Shown here: positions 1 to 7,144 of the stretch, in pieces
Numbering within the stretch: the first letter of the stretch is position 1
Layout: each line of letters starts with the position of its first letter
Assembly (NCBI GenBank): GCA_964554765.1
Contig: CAZKPS010000006.1
Location: forward strand, 1-33,570
Source of the DNA: JAQBQZ01 sp964554765
Lineage (GTDB): Bacteria > Patescibacteriota > Minisyncoccia > Phycocordibacterales > CAIRYW01
Length of the DNA: 33,570 bases
Direction of reading: 5' to 3'
Notes under the pieces: generated by a model
Database searches by the model: none
What the model saw: only the letters and a program-made list of their open reading frames with translations
What the model was told of the DNA's origin: nothing
Program-made: the position numbers and the translations under genes

Positions 1-244
1 TTAGTGTTATTGTACCACATTTTATACTAGGAAGAATATAATAAGCGTGTATAAATCACACCTATAGTGAGTACTAATTTTTTCTGCCATGTAATAAGAG
101 GGGGTTGTGACTTATTAGTTTTGTTTTGTAAATCAATATCTTAAAATATCTGATTTTATATATAAAATATATTACATAGCGACAGATAAAACTTTAGAGG
201 GTAAATTTGCCGTTCTGTGTGTTTTTTGAGATAATCCATATTAT
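1..244. promoter_or_regulatory. Upstream region with outward and inward promoters
   Basis: No gene is visible here. On the minus strand positions 17-9 read TGGTACAAT, an extended -10 box that would drive a gene to the left of the window. On the plus strand 227-235 read TGAGATAAT, an extended -10-like box ending 9 bases before the ATG at 245, so the protease mRNA would be almost leaderless. The stretch also holds a 23-base motif (184-206) repeated before the exonuclease gene at 3025-3047. Confidence 0.5.
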
Positions 245-1465
245 ATGCAAATAAACAAAACACTTAAAAAATTAGGGGTAATTGCAGGAGTCAGTTTCGT
301 AATCGCTATTTCTTTTTTTGCTGGCCTCTATGTTGATGCCACTCGTCTTAGTGTGACAGATATTGCGGGAGTGAATATCTCGGATGCTACACACGAAAAT
401 GTTGATATGACAGCATTCTGGAAAGTGTGGGATATTCTAAACCAGAAATATATGGACAGTGGTACTACGACTACTGACCAGCAAAAAATTGATGGAGCAA
501 TCAAAGGTCTTGCTGAATCATTGGGTGACCCATATACCACATACTTCGATGCTGAGGAAAACAAAAATTTTCAAAACGACTTGTCAGGTACTCTCGATGG
601 TATAGGGGCAGTGCTTAATTATAAAGACGGTATACTTACAGTGGTTTCACTCATTAAAAATTCTCCCGCAGAAAAAGCTGGTCTTTTGCCACTCGATAAG
701 ATAACCCAAATCAATGATACGGGTACTATCGGTATTGACCTCGACAAAGCTGTCGGACTAATCAGAGGAAAAAAGGGTACGACTGTAAAACTTGATGTCG
801 TAAGAAATAATAGTGCATCCCCACTTCACTTTAGTATCATGCGAGATACTATTACTACTCCCGTCATCGAGACTAAGAAGTATCCAACAGGTGTATTCGG
901 AATTCGTATAAACAGCTTTACAGCGAATTCTCCAGAACTCTTCAGAAATGCTCTTAGGGAATTTGTGAATTCGGGAGCCGAGAAGCTTGTTATCGATTTG
1001 CGCGACAATACTGGTGGGTATTTAGATGCTGCCGTAGATATGATCAGTTGGTTTGTACCTACAGGACAGACTGTTGTTACTGAAGATTTCGGTAAAAATA
1101 ATGGCACTACAGTATATCGTAGCAAAGGGTATAATCTCTTCAATCCAAATATGAAAATAGTTGTTCTCGTAAACGAAAATACAGCATCTGCTTCGGAAAT
1201 ATTTGCAGGAGCACTTCGTGACTATGGTAGGGGTGTGATAGTGGGAACAAAGACTTACGGTAAGGGTGTTGTGCAAGAGCTAGTGCCTATAACCAGCAAC
1301 ACAACTCTGAAATTAACTATTGCACGATGGCTTACCCCAAAAGGTATTTCAATATCTCATAATGGATTAATTCCTGATTATGAAATTCATTTCACAGATG
1401 AAGATATTAAAAGTAAAAGAGATGTGCAGCTTAACAAAGCTCTTGAAGTGGCAGGGCAAATTTAA
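245..1465 (+). CDS. S41 family carboxyl-terminal processing protease (CtpA/Prc-like)
   Basis: This is a serine protease that trims or degrades envelope proteins from their C-termini. A single N-terminal hydrophobic segment (about residues 12-30) anchors it or exports it. A PDZ domain follows (about 105-190), then the S41 catalytic domain (about 200-375). The catalytic set can be placed by the family spacing: Ser315 in TASASEIF, Asp326 in LRDYG and Lys340 in TYGKG, the last 25 residues after the serine as in E. coli Tsp. At 406 residues it has the usual size of the short Ctp subfamily. The ATG at 245 is 9 bases after an extended -10 box. rplI starts 22 bases downstream, so the two may be cotranscribed. 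Family identity is certain; the natural substrate is unknown. Confidence 0.95.
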   Translation: MQINKTLKKLGVIAGVSFVIAISFFAGLYVDATRLSVTDIAGVNISDATHENVDMTAFWKVWDILNQKYMDSGTTTTDQQKIDGAIKGLAESLGDPYTTYFDAEENKNFQNDLSGTLDGIGAVLNYKDGILTVVSLIKNSPAEKAGLLPLDKITQINDTGTIGIDLDKAVGLIRGKKGTTVKLDVVRNNSASPLHFSIMRDTITTPVIETKKYPTGVFGIRINSFTANSPELFRNALREFVNSGAEKLVIDLRDNTGGYLDAAVDMISWFVPTGQTVVTEDFGKNNGTTVYRSKGYNLFNPNMKIVVLVNENTASASEIFAGALRDYGRGVIVGTKTYGKGVVQELVPITSNTTLKLTIARWLTPKGISISHNGLIPDYEIHFTDEDIKSKRDVQLNKALEVAGQI

Positions 1466-1487
1466 GAACTAAATAAATAAAAAAAGT

Positions 1488-1934
1488 ATGAAAGTAATAT
1501 TACTCAAGGATGTGCAGAAGATAGGTAAGAAGTTTGACGTTAAGGAAGTTGCAGATGGGTTTGCATTAAACGCCCTCATTCCTACAGGTAAGGCAAAAGT
1601 AGCAACAGATGCTGAGATAAAGAAGGTGGAAGTTTTGAAAAAAGCTATTGAGACTGAGAGAAAAATCCAGATGGATCTTTTGATGAAAAATGTGAACGAA
1701 ATTATCGACAAGCAAGTAACAATAAAAGCAAAAACAAATAGCAAGGGTCACCTTTTTGCTCAATTGCATACCGAAGAAATTGTGAAGGCGATCAAGGATT
1801 CTATTGGAGCAGATATTCATCCTGATTTCATTATTCTCCCAAAACCAATCAAAGAGGCCGGAGAGCATAATCTTCAGGTAAAAGTTGGGGATAAGAAGGT
1901 GGGAATCAAGCTTGTGGTTGAAGGGGTAAAATAG
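1488..1934 (+). CDS. rplI: 50S ribosomal protein L9 (bL9)
   Basis: L9 binds 23S rRNA near the L1 stalk and reaches out from the large subunit, helping frame maintenance. The 148-residue protein has the canonical start MKVILLKDVQKIGKKFDVKE, the N-terminal domain motif DGFALNALIPTGKA, the long connecting helix rich in Lys and Glu (about 45-80) and a C-terminal rRNA-binding domain. Length is normal. It sits behind the S41 protease and ends before a strong terminator. From memory, part of the CPR radiation has lost L9, so its presence has some taxonomic value. I see no Shine-Dalgarno sequence before the ATG. Confidence 0.97.
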   Translation: MKVILLKDVQKIGKKFDVKEVADGFALNALIPTGKAKVATDAEIKKVEVLKKAIETERKIQMDLLMKNVNEIIDKQVTIKAKTNSKGHLFAQLHTEEIVKAIKDSIGADIHPDFIILPKPIKEAGEHNLQVKVGDKKVGIKLVVEGVK

Positions 1935-1966
1935 AATGTTGAATATTGTATATTGAATGTAAAACA

Positions 1967-1999
1967 AAAAAGCACGGCGCCGTAGGCGCCGTGCTTTTT
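1967..1999. terminator. Bidirectional terminator between rplI and rpmA
   Basis: A perfect 15-bp stem (1967-1981 with 1985-1999) encloses the three-base loop GTA. The GC-rich core is flanked by A5 on the left and T5 on the right, so it can stop transcription of rplI from the left and rpmA from the right. Confidence 0.92.
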
Positions 2000-2040
2000 G
2001 AATTTGGCTCGATAGACAGTATTCTGTATTCGATATTCTG

Positions 2041-2313
2041 TTATTTTATGTTTACTATCTTTCTTACTGTTTTTGTCCCGTCAAAGTTTATTTTTCGCTT
2101 ATTTCCGAACTCTACAGTTCCAGGCTTGAGAGCGAAGAGTGTGTGATCTTTACCTACTCCTACATTCTTTCCTGCCATAATTGCTGTTCCTCTTTGTCTT
2201 ACGATGATATCACCGATTTTTGCTTTCTCTCCATCCGACAGCTTCACTCCGAGGAACTTTGGATTTGAATCTGTCAGGTTCTTGGCGGTACCGGCCGCTT
2301 TTTTGGTTGCCAT
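2041..2313 (-). CDS. rpmA: 50S ribosomal protein L27 (bL27)
   Basis: L27 lies at the peptidyl-transferase centre and its N-terminal tail helps position tRNA ends. The 90-residue protein begins MATKKAAGTAKN, followed by the family signatures IIVRQRGT and GKDHTLFALKPG. The tail starts at Met-Ala with no extra residues, so there is no Firmicutes-type cleavable leader. It stands alone here; the usual partner rplU (L21) is not in the window. An AT-rich region with a GATAAT box lies just upstream on the minus strand, leaving a very short leader. Length and motifs are normal. Confidence 0.97.
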   Translation of the reverse strand: MATKKAAGTAKNLTDSNPKFLGVKLSDGEKAKIGDIIVRQRGTAIMAGKNVGVGKDHTLFALKPGTVEFGNKRKINFDGTKTVRKIVNIK

Positions 2314-2404
2314 AGATTATGTTATGTTAATTATCTTAAAATTATTTTCTCGTTTATAATAGATTAAGCCATAAAAGTAACCTTACAGCATCTAATTTAA
2401 CTTA

Positions 2405-2818
2405 ATGAGTATAATAACCCGTTTTTTATACAAAATCAAGCAATATAGCCAAGGGCATCTCGAGGAGGTGGGGGCCTGTCTTATTATTATATTTGTGGGT
2501 ATTTCCTCGTTTGGGCTGGGTAGATACTCAGTTTTAAACCAAGTTTCAGAGGATAAAATAGTCATAGAAAACGACAGTAAAGATATAAATACTATTTCAA
2601 ATAGGGTATCATCTATCAATTCAAATATTGATAGTGTGACCAATCAAGATACAAATAATTCTTCTCAGGTGGTCGCCTCAAAAACAGGCAAGAGATACTA
2701 CCTTCCGTGGTGTGGTGCTGCACAAAGAATCTCAGATAAAAACAAGGTATATTTTGCGAGTGCCTTGGAAGCAGAAAAAGCGGGACTGACTAAAGCGACA
2801 AATTGTAAGGGGATGTAA
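2405..2818 (+). CDS. Membrane-anchored protein with C-terminal Ada-like zinc-knuckle domain
   Basis: The 137-residue protein has one membrane segment (about residues 22-40, LIIIFVGISSFGLGRY), a polar Ser/Asn-rich linker (about 45-90) and a small C-terminal domain of about 40 residues. That domain reads YYLPWCGAAQRI, then VYFASALEAEKAGLTKATNC, the layout of the Ada metal-binding fold (K-Y-H/L-P-x-C ... F-x-S-x-x-E-A-x-x-x-G-[YL] ... C) seen in many CPR proteins. Only two cysteines are evident (CGAA and NCKG), so a complete four-Cys zinc site is not obvious. Topology suggests the domain faces outside. A TATAAT box at 2355-2360 could be its promoter. The function is unknown; I infer a nucleic-acid or metal-binding surface module. 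Confidence 0.7.
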   Translation: MSIITRFLYKIKQYSQGHLEEVGACLIIIFVGISSFGLGRYSVLNQVSEDKIVIENDSKDINTISNRVSSINSNIDSVTNQDTNNSSQVVASKTGKRYYLPWCGAAQRISDKNKVYFASALEAEKAGLTKATNCKGM

Positions 2819-2995
2819 CATCCTCTAAAATTTTATCTATCGTCATGCGGATCTTATTAAATATTAAAGTGCTTACTCTTGTTCGTGTAATCAAATCTAG
2901 GTGTCATCTGTGAATATTTGCATGACAAGAAAAGTTGGTTTGGGTGACAAAATAAAAATTGTAAACGGAATTTTCACTATATTTAATATATAGGA

Positions 2996-3001
2996 TATAA
3001 T
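2996..3001 (+). promoter_or_regulatory. Promoter -10 of the exonuclease operon
   Basis: TATAAT lies at 2996-3001 with a weak -35 (TTCACT, 2973-2978) at 17 bases. The implied leader is about 38 bases. An 11-bp inverted repeat (2930-2940 with 3010-3020) brackets the promoter. Confidence 0.55.
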
Positions 3002-3045
3002 ATCTACATAACCAACTTTTTAATAGATAAAACTTTCTAGGGTAA

Positions 3046-3633
3046 ATGATTATCGTCGACGTAGAAACTACAGGTACTGATCCGCGATATCACTCTCTGG
3101 TATCGATTGGTGCTATTGATTTTGATAATCCTTCTGATACTTTTTATCGAGAGTGTCAGATTTTTCCGGGTGCTCGTGTAGAACAAAAAGCTCTCGAGAT
3201 AAATGGTATGACAGAGGAGGAACTTCGTGATACCTCAAAGCCAACTGAAGCGGATATTGTAAAAGAATTTATAGAATGGATGAAAAGTAAAAGAGATCAT
3301 ACATTTGCAGGGCAGAATGTTTCGTTTGATGTAAATTTTATTATTGCTGCTGCTGAGCGAGCAGGGGTTGATGTATCTATTGCACATCGAGTGATTGATC
3401 TCCATTCAATCACTTATTTTCATATGTCACGCCGGGGGATTGTTCCACCTTTAGCTCACGGACGGACTGATCTCGATAGTGACAAAATTATGGAATATGT
3501 AGGAATAGAAGCAGAGCCAAAACCACACATAGCAATAAATGGTGCAAAATGGGAGACAGAAGCATTCAGTCGGCTTTTTAATGAAAGAGGTGTGTTTCCT
3601 GAGTTTAGTAATTTTAAGATTCCTTGGTTATAA
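3046..3633 (+). CDS. DnaQ-like 3'-5' exonuclease (DEDD fold)
   Basis: The 195-residue protein is a stand-alone exonuclease-domain protein of the RNase T/DNA polymerase III epsilon superfamily. Exo I is clear: Asp5 and Glu7 in IVDVETTG. Exo II is clear: Asp95 in GQNVSFDVNF. Exo III is PHIAINGAKWE: His161 is present but the residue five positions later, normally the fourth metal-binding Asp, is Gly166; Glu170 is the nearest acidic residue. It may therefore be weakened or use another acid. The ATG is at the very edge of the fold, so this start is right. A CYTH-domain gene follows after 7 bases and a third gene after that, forming a compact operon. The substrate is unknown. Confidence 0.85.
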   Translation: MIIVDVETTGTDPRYHSLVSIGAIDFDNPSDTFYRECQIFPGARVEQKALEINGMTEEELRDTSKPTEADIVKEFIEWMKSKRDHTFAGQNVSFDVNFIIAAAERAGVDVSIAHRVIDLHSITYFHMSRRGIVPPLAHGRTDLDSDKIMEYVGIEAEPKPHIAINGAKWETEAFSRLFNERGVFPEFSNFKIPWL

Positions 3634-3640
3634 TATCTGT

Positions 3641-4216
3641 ATGGTATCTAATACAGGGAACAAAGAAATAGAGATTCGATTTCTTGAAGTAAATAAGGAA
3701 AATCTTGTCAAAAAGATTAAAGACCTGGGTGGTATTGATGATGGAGAAACTATGCTCCAAGAAATAATTTTTAAGATAAGAGGTATAGAGACAAAAAACG
3801 AGTTTGTGAGACTCAGGGATACTACAAAAAAAATAACAGTGAGCTACAAGAATCACACCGAGAACACTAATCATCAATTAAATAATGTTGAAGAGATTGA
3901 GATAGAGGTCAACGATAGTTTTGAAAAGACAAAGAATTTTTTGATAAAAACTGGTCTGTCTGTAAACAGATTCCAGCAAAAGATGAGACACACACTAATG
4001 CTTGATGGTGTGTGTATTGATATCGACACATGGCCTCGTATCCCATCATATGTGGAACTTGAGGGCTCATCATTAGATCAAATCAAACAGGTTGCACAAA
4101 AACTCGGTCTTGATTGGGAAAAAGTTGTCTATGAAAATGCGAGAGCGGTTATTGAAAACAGTTATCATATTGATCTAGGGAAGTTAACCTATTTTACTTT
4201 TGATAAATTTGAATAA
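3641..4216 (+). CDS. CYTH domain protein (class IV adenylate cyclase/thiamine triphosphatase-like)
   Basis: This 191-residue protein belongs to the CYTH superfamily of triphosphate tunnel enzymes, which hydrolyse or cyclise triphosphates. The start is set by the signature at residues 9-13, E-I-E-I-R, a variant of the ExExK motif with Arg for Lys. Later acidic and basic strand residues of the tunnel can be seen (EFVRLRD, VEEIEIEV, RHTLMLDGVCIDID, YVELEG). The frame is open further upstream inside the exonuclease gene, but that part has no CYTH homology, so I chose ATG 3641. Placement with a DEDD exonuclease suggests nucleotide or polyphosphate housekeeping, but this is inference. Confidence 0.85.
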   Translation: MVSNTGNKEIEIRFLEVNKENLVKKIKDLGGIDDGETMLQEIIFKIRGIETKNEFVRLRDTTKKITVSYKNHTENTNHQLNNVEEIEIEVNDSFEKTKNFLIKTGLSVNRFQQKMRHTLMLDGVCIDIDTWPRIPSYVELEGSSLDQIKQVAQKLGLDWEKVVYENARAVIENSYHIDLGKLTYFTFDKFE

Positions 4217-4219
4217 TTT

Positions 4220-5008
4220 ATGGAGACTCTTGGATCTAATGATGGTCAAAAAAAACAAACATTAACTCCTCGATTTGATAATGAGGATGACTTTAAAGAT
4301 TTTGTTTCTAAAATGGAAGAAAGGGAGCGTGACTTTCAATTTACCGCGAGAATTGATTTGTTAGGCGAAGAAGAGAGACAGCATCTAAAAGAGAATCTTG
4401 AAAGATGCGGGGGTATTCTCCGTGTCTCTATTCACCCTACACATGTTGGTTCAGATTGGAAACATATTATTAATGACGAGGGATACCCAGACTACACTAA
4501 TTATCCACCTATGGAGGTGTTAAGGAGGACCATGTTTAAAAAAAATTCCCCACCGACACTCGTATTAATTGATGAAGATTGCTTTGATGGTGTTAGAAAC
4601 TCTATCGAAAAACAAGGTTTAAAACTTGATGCCGAGTCTCCTGTTTATGTTTTACCTACATTACACAAGAATGGTTATATAAAATCAATGTATTATAATG
4701 ACCCTAATTACTCAAAAGAAGATGAGCGAGAATTGATAAGGTATGGATTTATAGGTGCTCATAATCTGGTATTATTTTTCTCTGAGATAGGTGTAAAGAA
4801 AATTCTCATGTCTGGATCTATGCTAGAAGTGGACGACAGAGCCTTGAATCGATGTGTAGGGTCGTTTATAGATAGCTTTAGTAATGTAAATAAATATCTA
4901 ATTAAGCATGATCAAAAAGTAAATCTGATCAAAATTCAGGTTGGCGCCGCTACTGTCCCACACGGAAGAAAAGAATTAAAAGAGCATGGATACGAAGAAT
5001 TTTTATAA
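4220..5008 (+). CDS. Conserved-looking protein of unknown function
   Basis: I do not recognise this 262-residue protein. It is soluble, with no signal peptide or membrane segment. A charged N-terminal helix region (about 1-70) precedes an alternating strand/helix region (about 70-255) with hydrophobic strands such as PTLVLIDEDC, VYVLPTL, NLVLFFSEI and KKILMSGSML, which suggests a Rossmann-like alpha/beta fold. Conserved-looking polar motifs are SIHPTHVG, DEDCFDG and GAATVPHGRKE. It begins 3 bases after the CYTH gene and closes the operon. Arginine is mostly AGA/AGG here, unlike the CGA-rich repair genes. A role linked to the exonuclease and CYTH protein is possible but not shown. Confidence 0.75.
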   Translation: METLGSNDGQKKQTLTPRFDNEDDFKDFVSKMEERERDFQFTARIDLLGEEERQHLKENLERCGGILRVSIHPTHVGSDWKHIINDEGYPDYTNYPPMEVLRRTMFKKNSPPTLVLIDEDCFDGVRNSIEKQGLKLDAESPVYVLPTLHKNGYIKSMYYNDPNYSKEDERELIRYGFIGAHNLVLFFSEIGVKKILMSGSMLEVDDRALNRCVGSFIDSFSNVNKYLIKHDQKVNLIKIQVGAATVPHGRKELKEHGYEEFL

Positions 5009-5018
5009 TATAATTAAC

Positions 5019-5041
5019 AGCAAGGGGTCGGACCCCTTGCT
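5019..5041. repeat. Hairpin of the GGGGTCGG type
   Basis: A perfect 10-bp stem (5019-5028 with 5032-5041) has the loop CGG and core AGGGGTCGGACCCCT. No T-tract follows, so it is not a normal terminator. The core AGGGGTCGG recurs, on the other strand, in the hairpin at 22825-22849. Confidence 0.6.
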
Positions 5042-5049
5042 ACAAAAAT

Positions 5050-6309
5050 ATGCTAAAAAAAATAAAAAAAATTTGGAAAATGCTTGGGCCTGGGGTAACT
5101 ACAGGTGCTGCTGATGATGATCCATCAGGGATCGCGACCTACTCGCAGACTGGCGCACAGTTTGGTTATAAGTTTCTCTGGCTTGCACCGTATTCATTTA
5201 TTCTTATGGGTATTGTACAGGAGATGTGTGCTCGTATTGCACTTGTCACAGGGCGAGGACTCGCTGAAAACATTCGTATTCATTTTTCAAAAAAATGGCT
5301 CTATTTTTGCGGAGTGTTCGTGATACTTGCTAATACACTCAATATTGGTGCAGATTTGGGTGCGATGGCAGATGTGATAGAGATGTACTGGGGCACTGTA
5401 CCATTTTGGGTGCCACTTATTATTATTGCTATTGTTACTGTTGTTTTGGAGGTATTTGTCTCATACGATGAGTATGCAAAGTATCTCAAGTGGCTTGCGA
5501 TGACACTTCTTGCATATGTATTTACAGGTGTGATACTTCACTTTGATATCAGTACAATCCTTTACAATACATTTGTACCATCACTTAGTTTCACTCGGGG
5601 TGATATTCTTATTGTGGCAGCTATATTGGGTACGACTATCTCTCCATACCTCTTCTTTTGGCAGACATCCCAGGAAATCGAGGATGAGATAAATCAGGGT
5701 AAGACAAGTGTGGAACTTCGGGTGGCTGAGGGTCCAAAAGGTATTAAGCAGATGAGGTATGATGTCTGGGGAGGAATGTTCCTCTCAAATGTGGTGATGT
5801 TCTTTATTATCGCTGTGTGTGCCTCGACGCTCTACAAGGCAGGGATATATGAGATTACAAGCGCAAGACAGGCTGCTGAGGCACTTCGACCACTTGCAGG
5901 TGACCTCTCGTATATACTTTTTACTCTTGGTATCCTCGGTACTGGATTTCTTGCTATACCGGTACTTGCTGCATCATCGGCGTATATATTTTCTGAGACA
6001 TTCGGGTATAAAGAAGGTCTCTACCGAAAGGCAAATGATGCTAAAGCATTTTATCTTGTTATCACACTTTCAGTCTTCTTCGGACTTCTTTTTAATTTCA
6101 TCGGCATCAATCCTATCAAGGCTTTGGTGTATACATCGGTCGCAAATGCGCTCGTGGCCCCTATAGCTCTAGTCTTTATACTCCTTTTGGCAGGCAATAA
6201 GACAATAATGGGGGAGTATTCCAATGGTAGGCTGGGAGGTTTTCTTGGTTGGCTCACTACGATTCTTATGATTGTGGTGGCACTAGTTACAATATGGCAA
6301 ATATTTTAA
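5050..6309 (+). CDS. NRAMP-family divalent metal transporter, DPSG subtype
   Basis: This 419-residue membrane protein has about 11 hydrophobic helices and the NRAMP (SLC11) start LGPGVTTGAADDDPSGIATY. NRAMPs import Mn2+, Fe2+ or related ions with protons. The first-helix motif that is DPGN in classical MntH is DPSG here (residues 24-27), and the sixth-helix region reads GTTISPYLFFWQTSQE in place of the classical Met-Pro-His motif. Both changes are typical of a divergent bacterial NRAMP-like clade and affect residues that hold the metal, so ion choice should not be assumed to be Mn2+. It stands alone after the GGGGTCGG hairpin. No metal-responsive riboswitch or operator is evident upstream. 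Confidence 0.9.
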   Translation: MLKKIKKIWKMLGPGVTTGAADDDPSGIATYSQTGAQFGYKFLWLAPYSFILMGIVQEMCARIALVTGRGLAENIRIHFSKKWLYFCGVFVILANTLNIGADLGAMADVIEMYWGTVPFWVPLIIIAIVTVVLEVFVSYDEYAKYLKWLAMTLLAYVFTGVILHFDISTILYNTFVPSLSFTRGDILIVAAILGTTISPYLFFWQTSQEIEDEINQGKTSVELRVAEGPKGIKQMRYDVWGGMFLSNVVMFFIIAVCASTLYKAGIYEITSARQAAEALRPLAGDLSYILFTLGILGTGFLAIPVLAASSAYIFSETFGYKEGLYRKANDAKAFYLVITLSVFFGLLFNFIGINPIKALVYTSVANALVAPIALVFILLLAGNKTIMGEYSNGRLGGFLGWLTTILMIVVALVTIWQIF

Positions 6310-6560
6310 TATATTAGTGACACTTTGTCAAAGCTATTGTCCCAAAATATCCTTATTTAACAACATATTTTCGAGTTTGACATACCTCAAAAATGTTGTG
6401 AAGCATTGACTTTGAGTCCTAGATGTGCTAGTATATTAGACACAAACCAATAGTCCATTGGTTTTTTGTTTTTAAATACCGACGACTTTTCAGGTCTGAA
6501 CTCAAGAATTAAAATTAACACAAATCGCTTATCGTTAGTCTATTAGCTGGTGTTGGGCTT
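6310..6560 (+). promoter_or_regulatory. Promoter and hairpin leader before the lysozyme-like gene
   Basis: TTGACT (6406-6411) and TAGTAT (6429-6434) are 17 bases apart, with TGC before the -10. An imperfect hairpin (about 6361-6400) lies upstream of the promoter. About ten bases after the -10 comes a small terminator-like hairpin, so the transcript would begin with it. The rest of the leader (6470-6530) shows no recognised riboswitch. Confidence 0.6.
6444..6467 (+). terminator. Short hairpin with T-tract; terminator or attenuator
   Basis: A 7-bp stem (6444-6450 with 6458-6464) and a T6 run (6462-6467). It may end read-through from the metal transporter or attenuate the following gene, since it lies just inside the predicted transcript. 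Confidence 0.5.
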
Positions 6561-6992
6561 ATGTCATCTGCTCTTATGATGCCAAATCTCAATATCATCG
6601 ATGCTACGGCATCAACTACCAATATCTATGGAGTTGCCACTACAACAGTTGTTGTAGAAGCTCCAAAGACAGTAGAAGAAAGGGTTAAAGAGTATTTCAA
6701 GGATTCACCAATTATGGTCAAAGTAGCTTGGTGTGAATCACGATTTAGACAGTTCGAGAAAGACGGGGTAACTCCGTTCACCGGACGAATCAATCAAAGT
6801 GATGTGGGGGTAATGCAAATCAATAGATATTACCACCTCGATACAGCCAAGAAGATGGGTCTCGATCTCCATACAATAGAAGGTAATATGGCTTATGCTA
6901 AATACCTCTACGAGAAAGAAGGCACAACTCCATGGAATTCATCATCACCATGTTGGGCAAAAGGAGGAAATCCTGTTGTCGCAGTAAACTAA
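6561..6992 (+). CDS. Secreted lysozyme-like (SLT fold) protein
   Basis: The protein carries a short lysozyme/soluble-lytic-transglycosylase core. It has the helix VAWCESRFRQF with a candidate catalytic Glu, then the family motif VGVMQIN, and a C-terminal helix GNMAYAKYLYEKEG followed by TPWNSSSPCW. Such proteins cut peptidoglycan glycan strands or help large complexes cross the wall. From the first ATG it is 143 residues, but the same frame continues upstream to 6519 as a hydrophobic stretch (LIVSLLAGVGL) that completes a signal peptide. No ATG, GTG or TTG lies in that extension, so the true start is uncertain (ATC 6531, or a frameshift from ATT 6514). It is followed by a strong terminator. 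Confidence 0.75.
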   Translation: MSSALMMPNLNIIDATASTTNIYGVATTTVVVEAPKTVEERVKEYFKDSPIMVKVAWCESRFRQFEKDGVTPFTGRINQSDVGVMQINRYYHLDTAKKMGLDLHTIEGNMAYAKYLYEKEGTTPWNSSSPCWAKGGNPVVAVN

Positions 6993-7012
6993 AGTTGAGA
7001 ATCTAACTTATC

Positions 7013-7052
7013 AAAAAATCGCCACAAGCCTCACGGCAAGTGGCGATTTTTT
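7013..7052 (+). terminator. Rho-independent terminator of the lysozyme-like gene
   Basis: A 13-bp stem (7013-7025 with 7040-7052), core ATCGCCAC/GTGGCGAT, flanked by A6 and T6. It lies 21 bases after the stop codon. Confidence 0.9.
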
Positions 7053-7064
7053 GTTGTGATTATG

Positions 7065-7109
7065 AGATACAAAATGCACAGCACCTTCGGTGCTGTGCAT
7101 TTTGTATCT
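7065..7109. terminator. 21-bp perfect hairpin between convergent genes
   Basis: Arms 7065-7085 and 7089-7109 are perfectly complementary, closing on a C-TTCG-G loop. It lies between the 3' ends of the lysozyme-like gene and the phospholipase D gene and may end transcription from the right, although there is no clean T-tract. Confidence 0.6.
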
Positions 7110-7144
7110 TACTTGAACACCTGTTTACTTGTTACTTGAATACT

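Noticed and set aside
5019..5041. Hairpin as the terminator of the preceding operon
   Set aside because: No T-tract follows on either strand; it fits a repeat element better.
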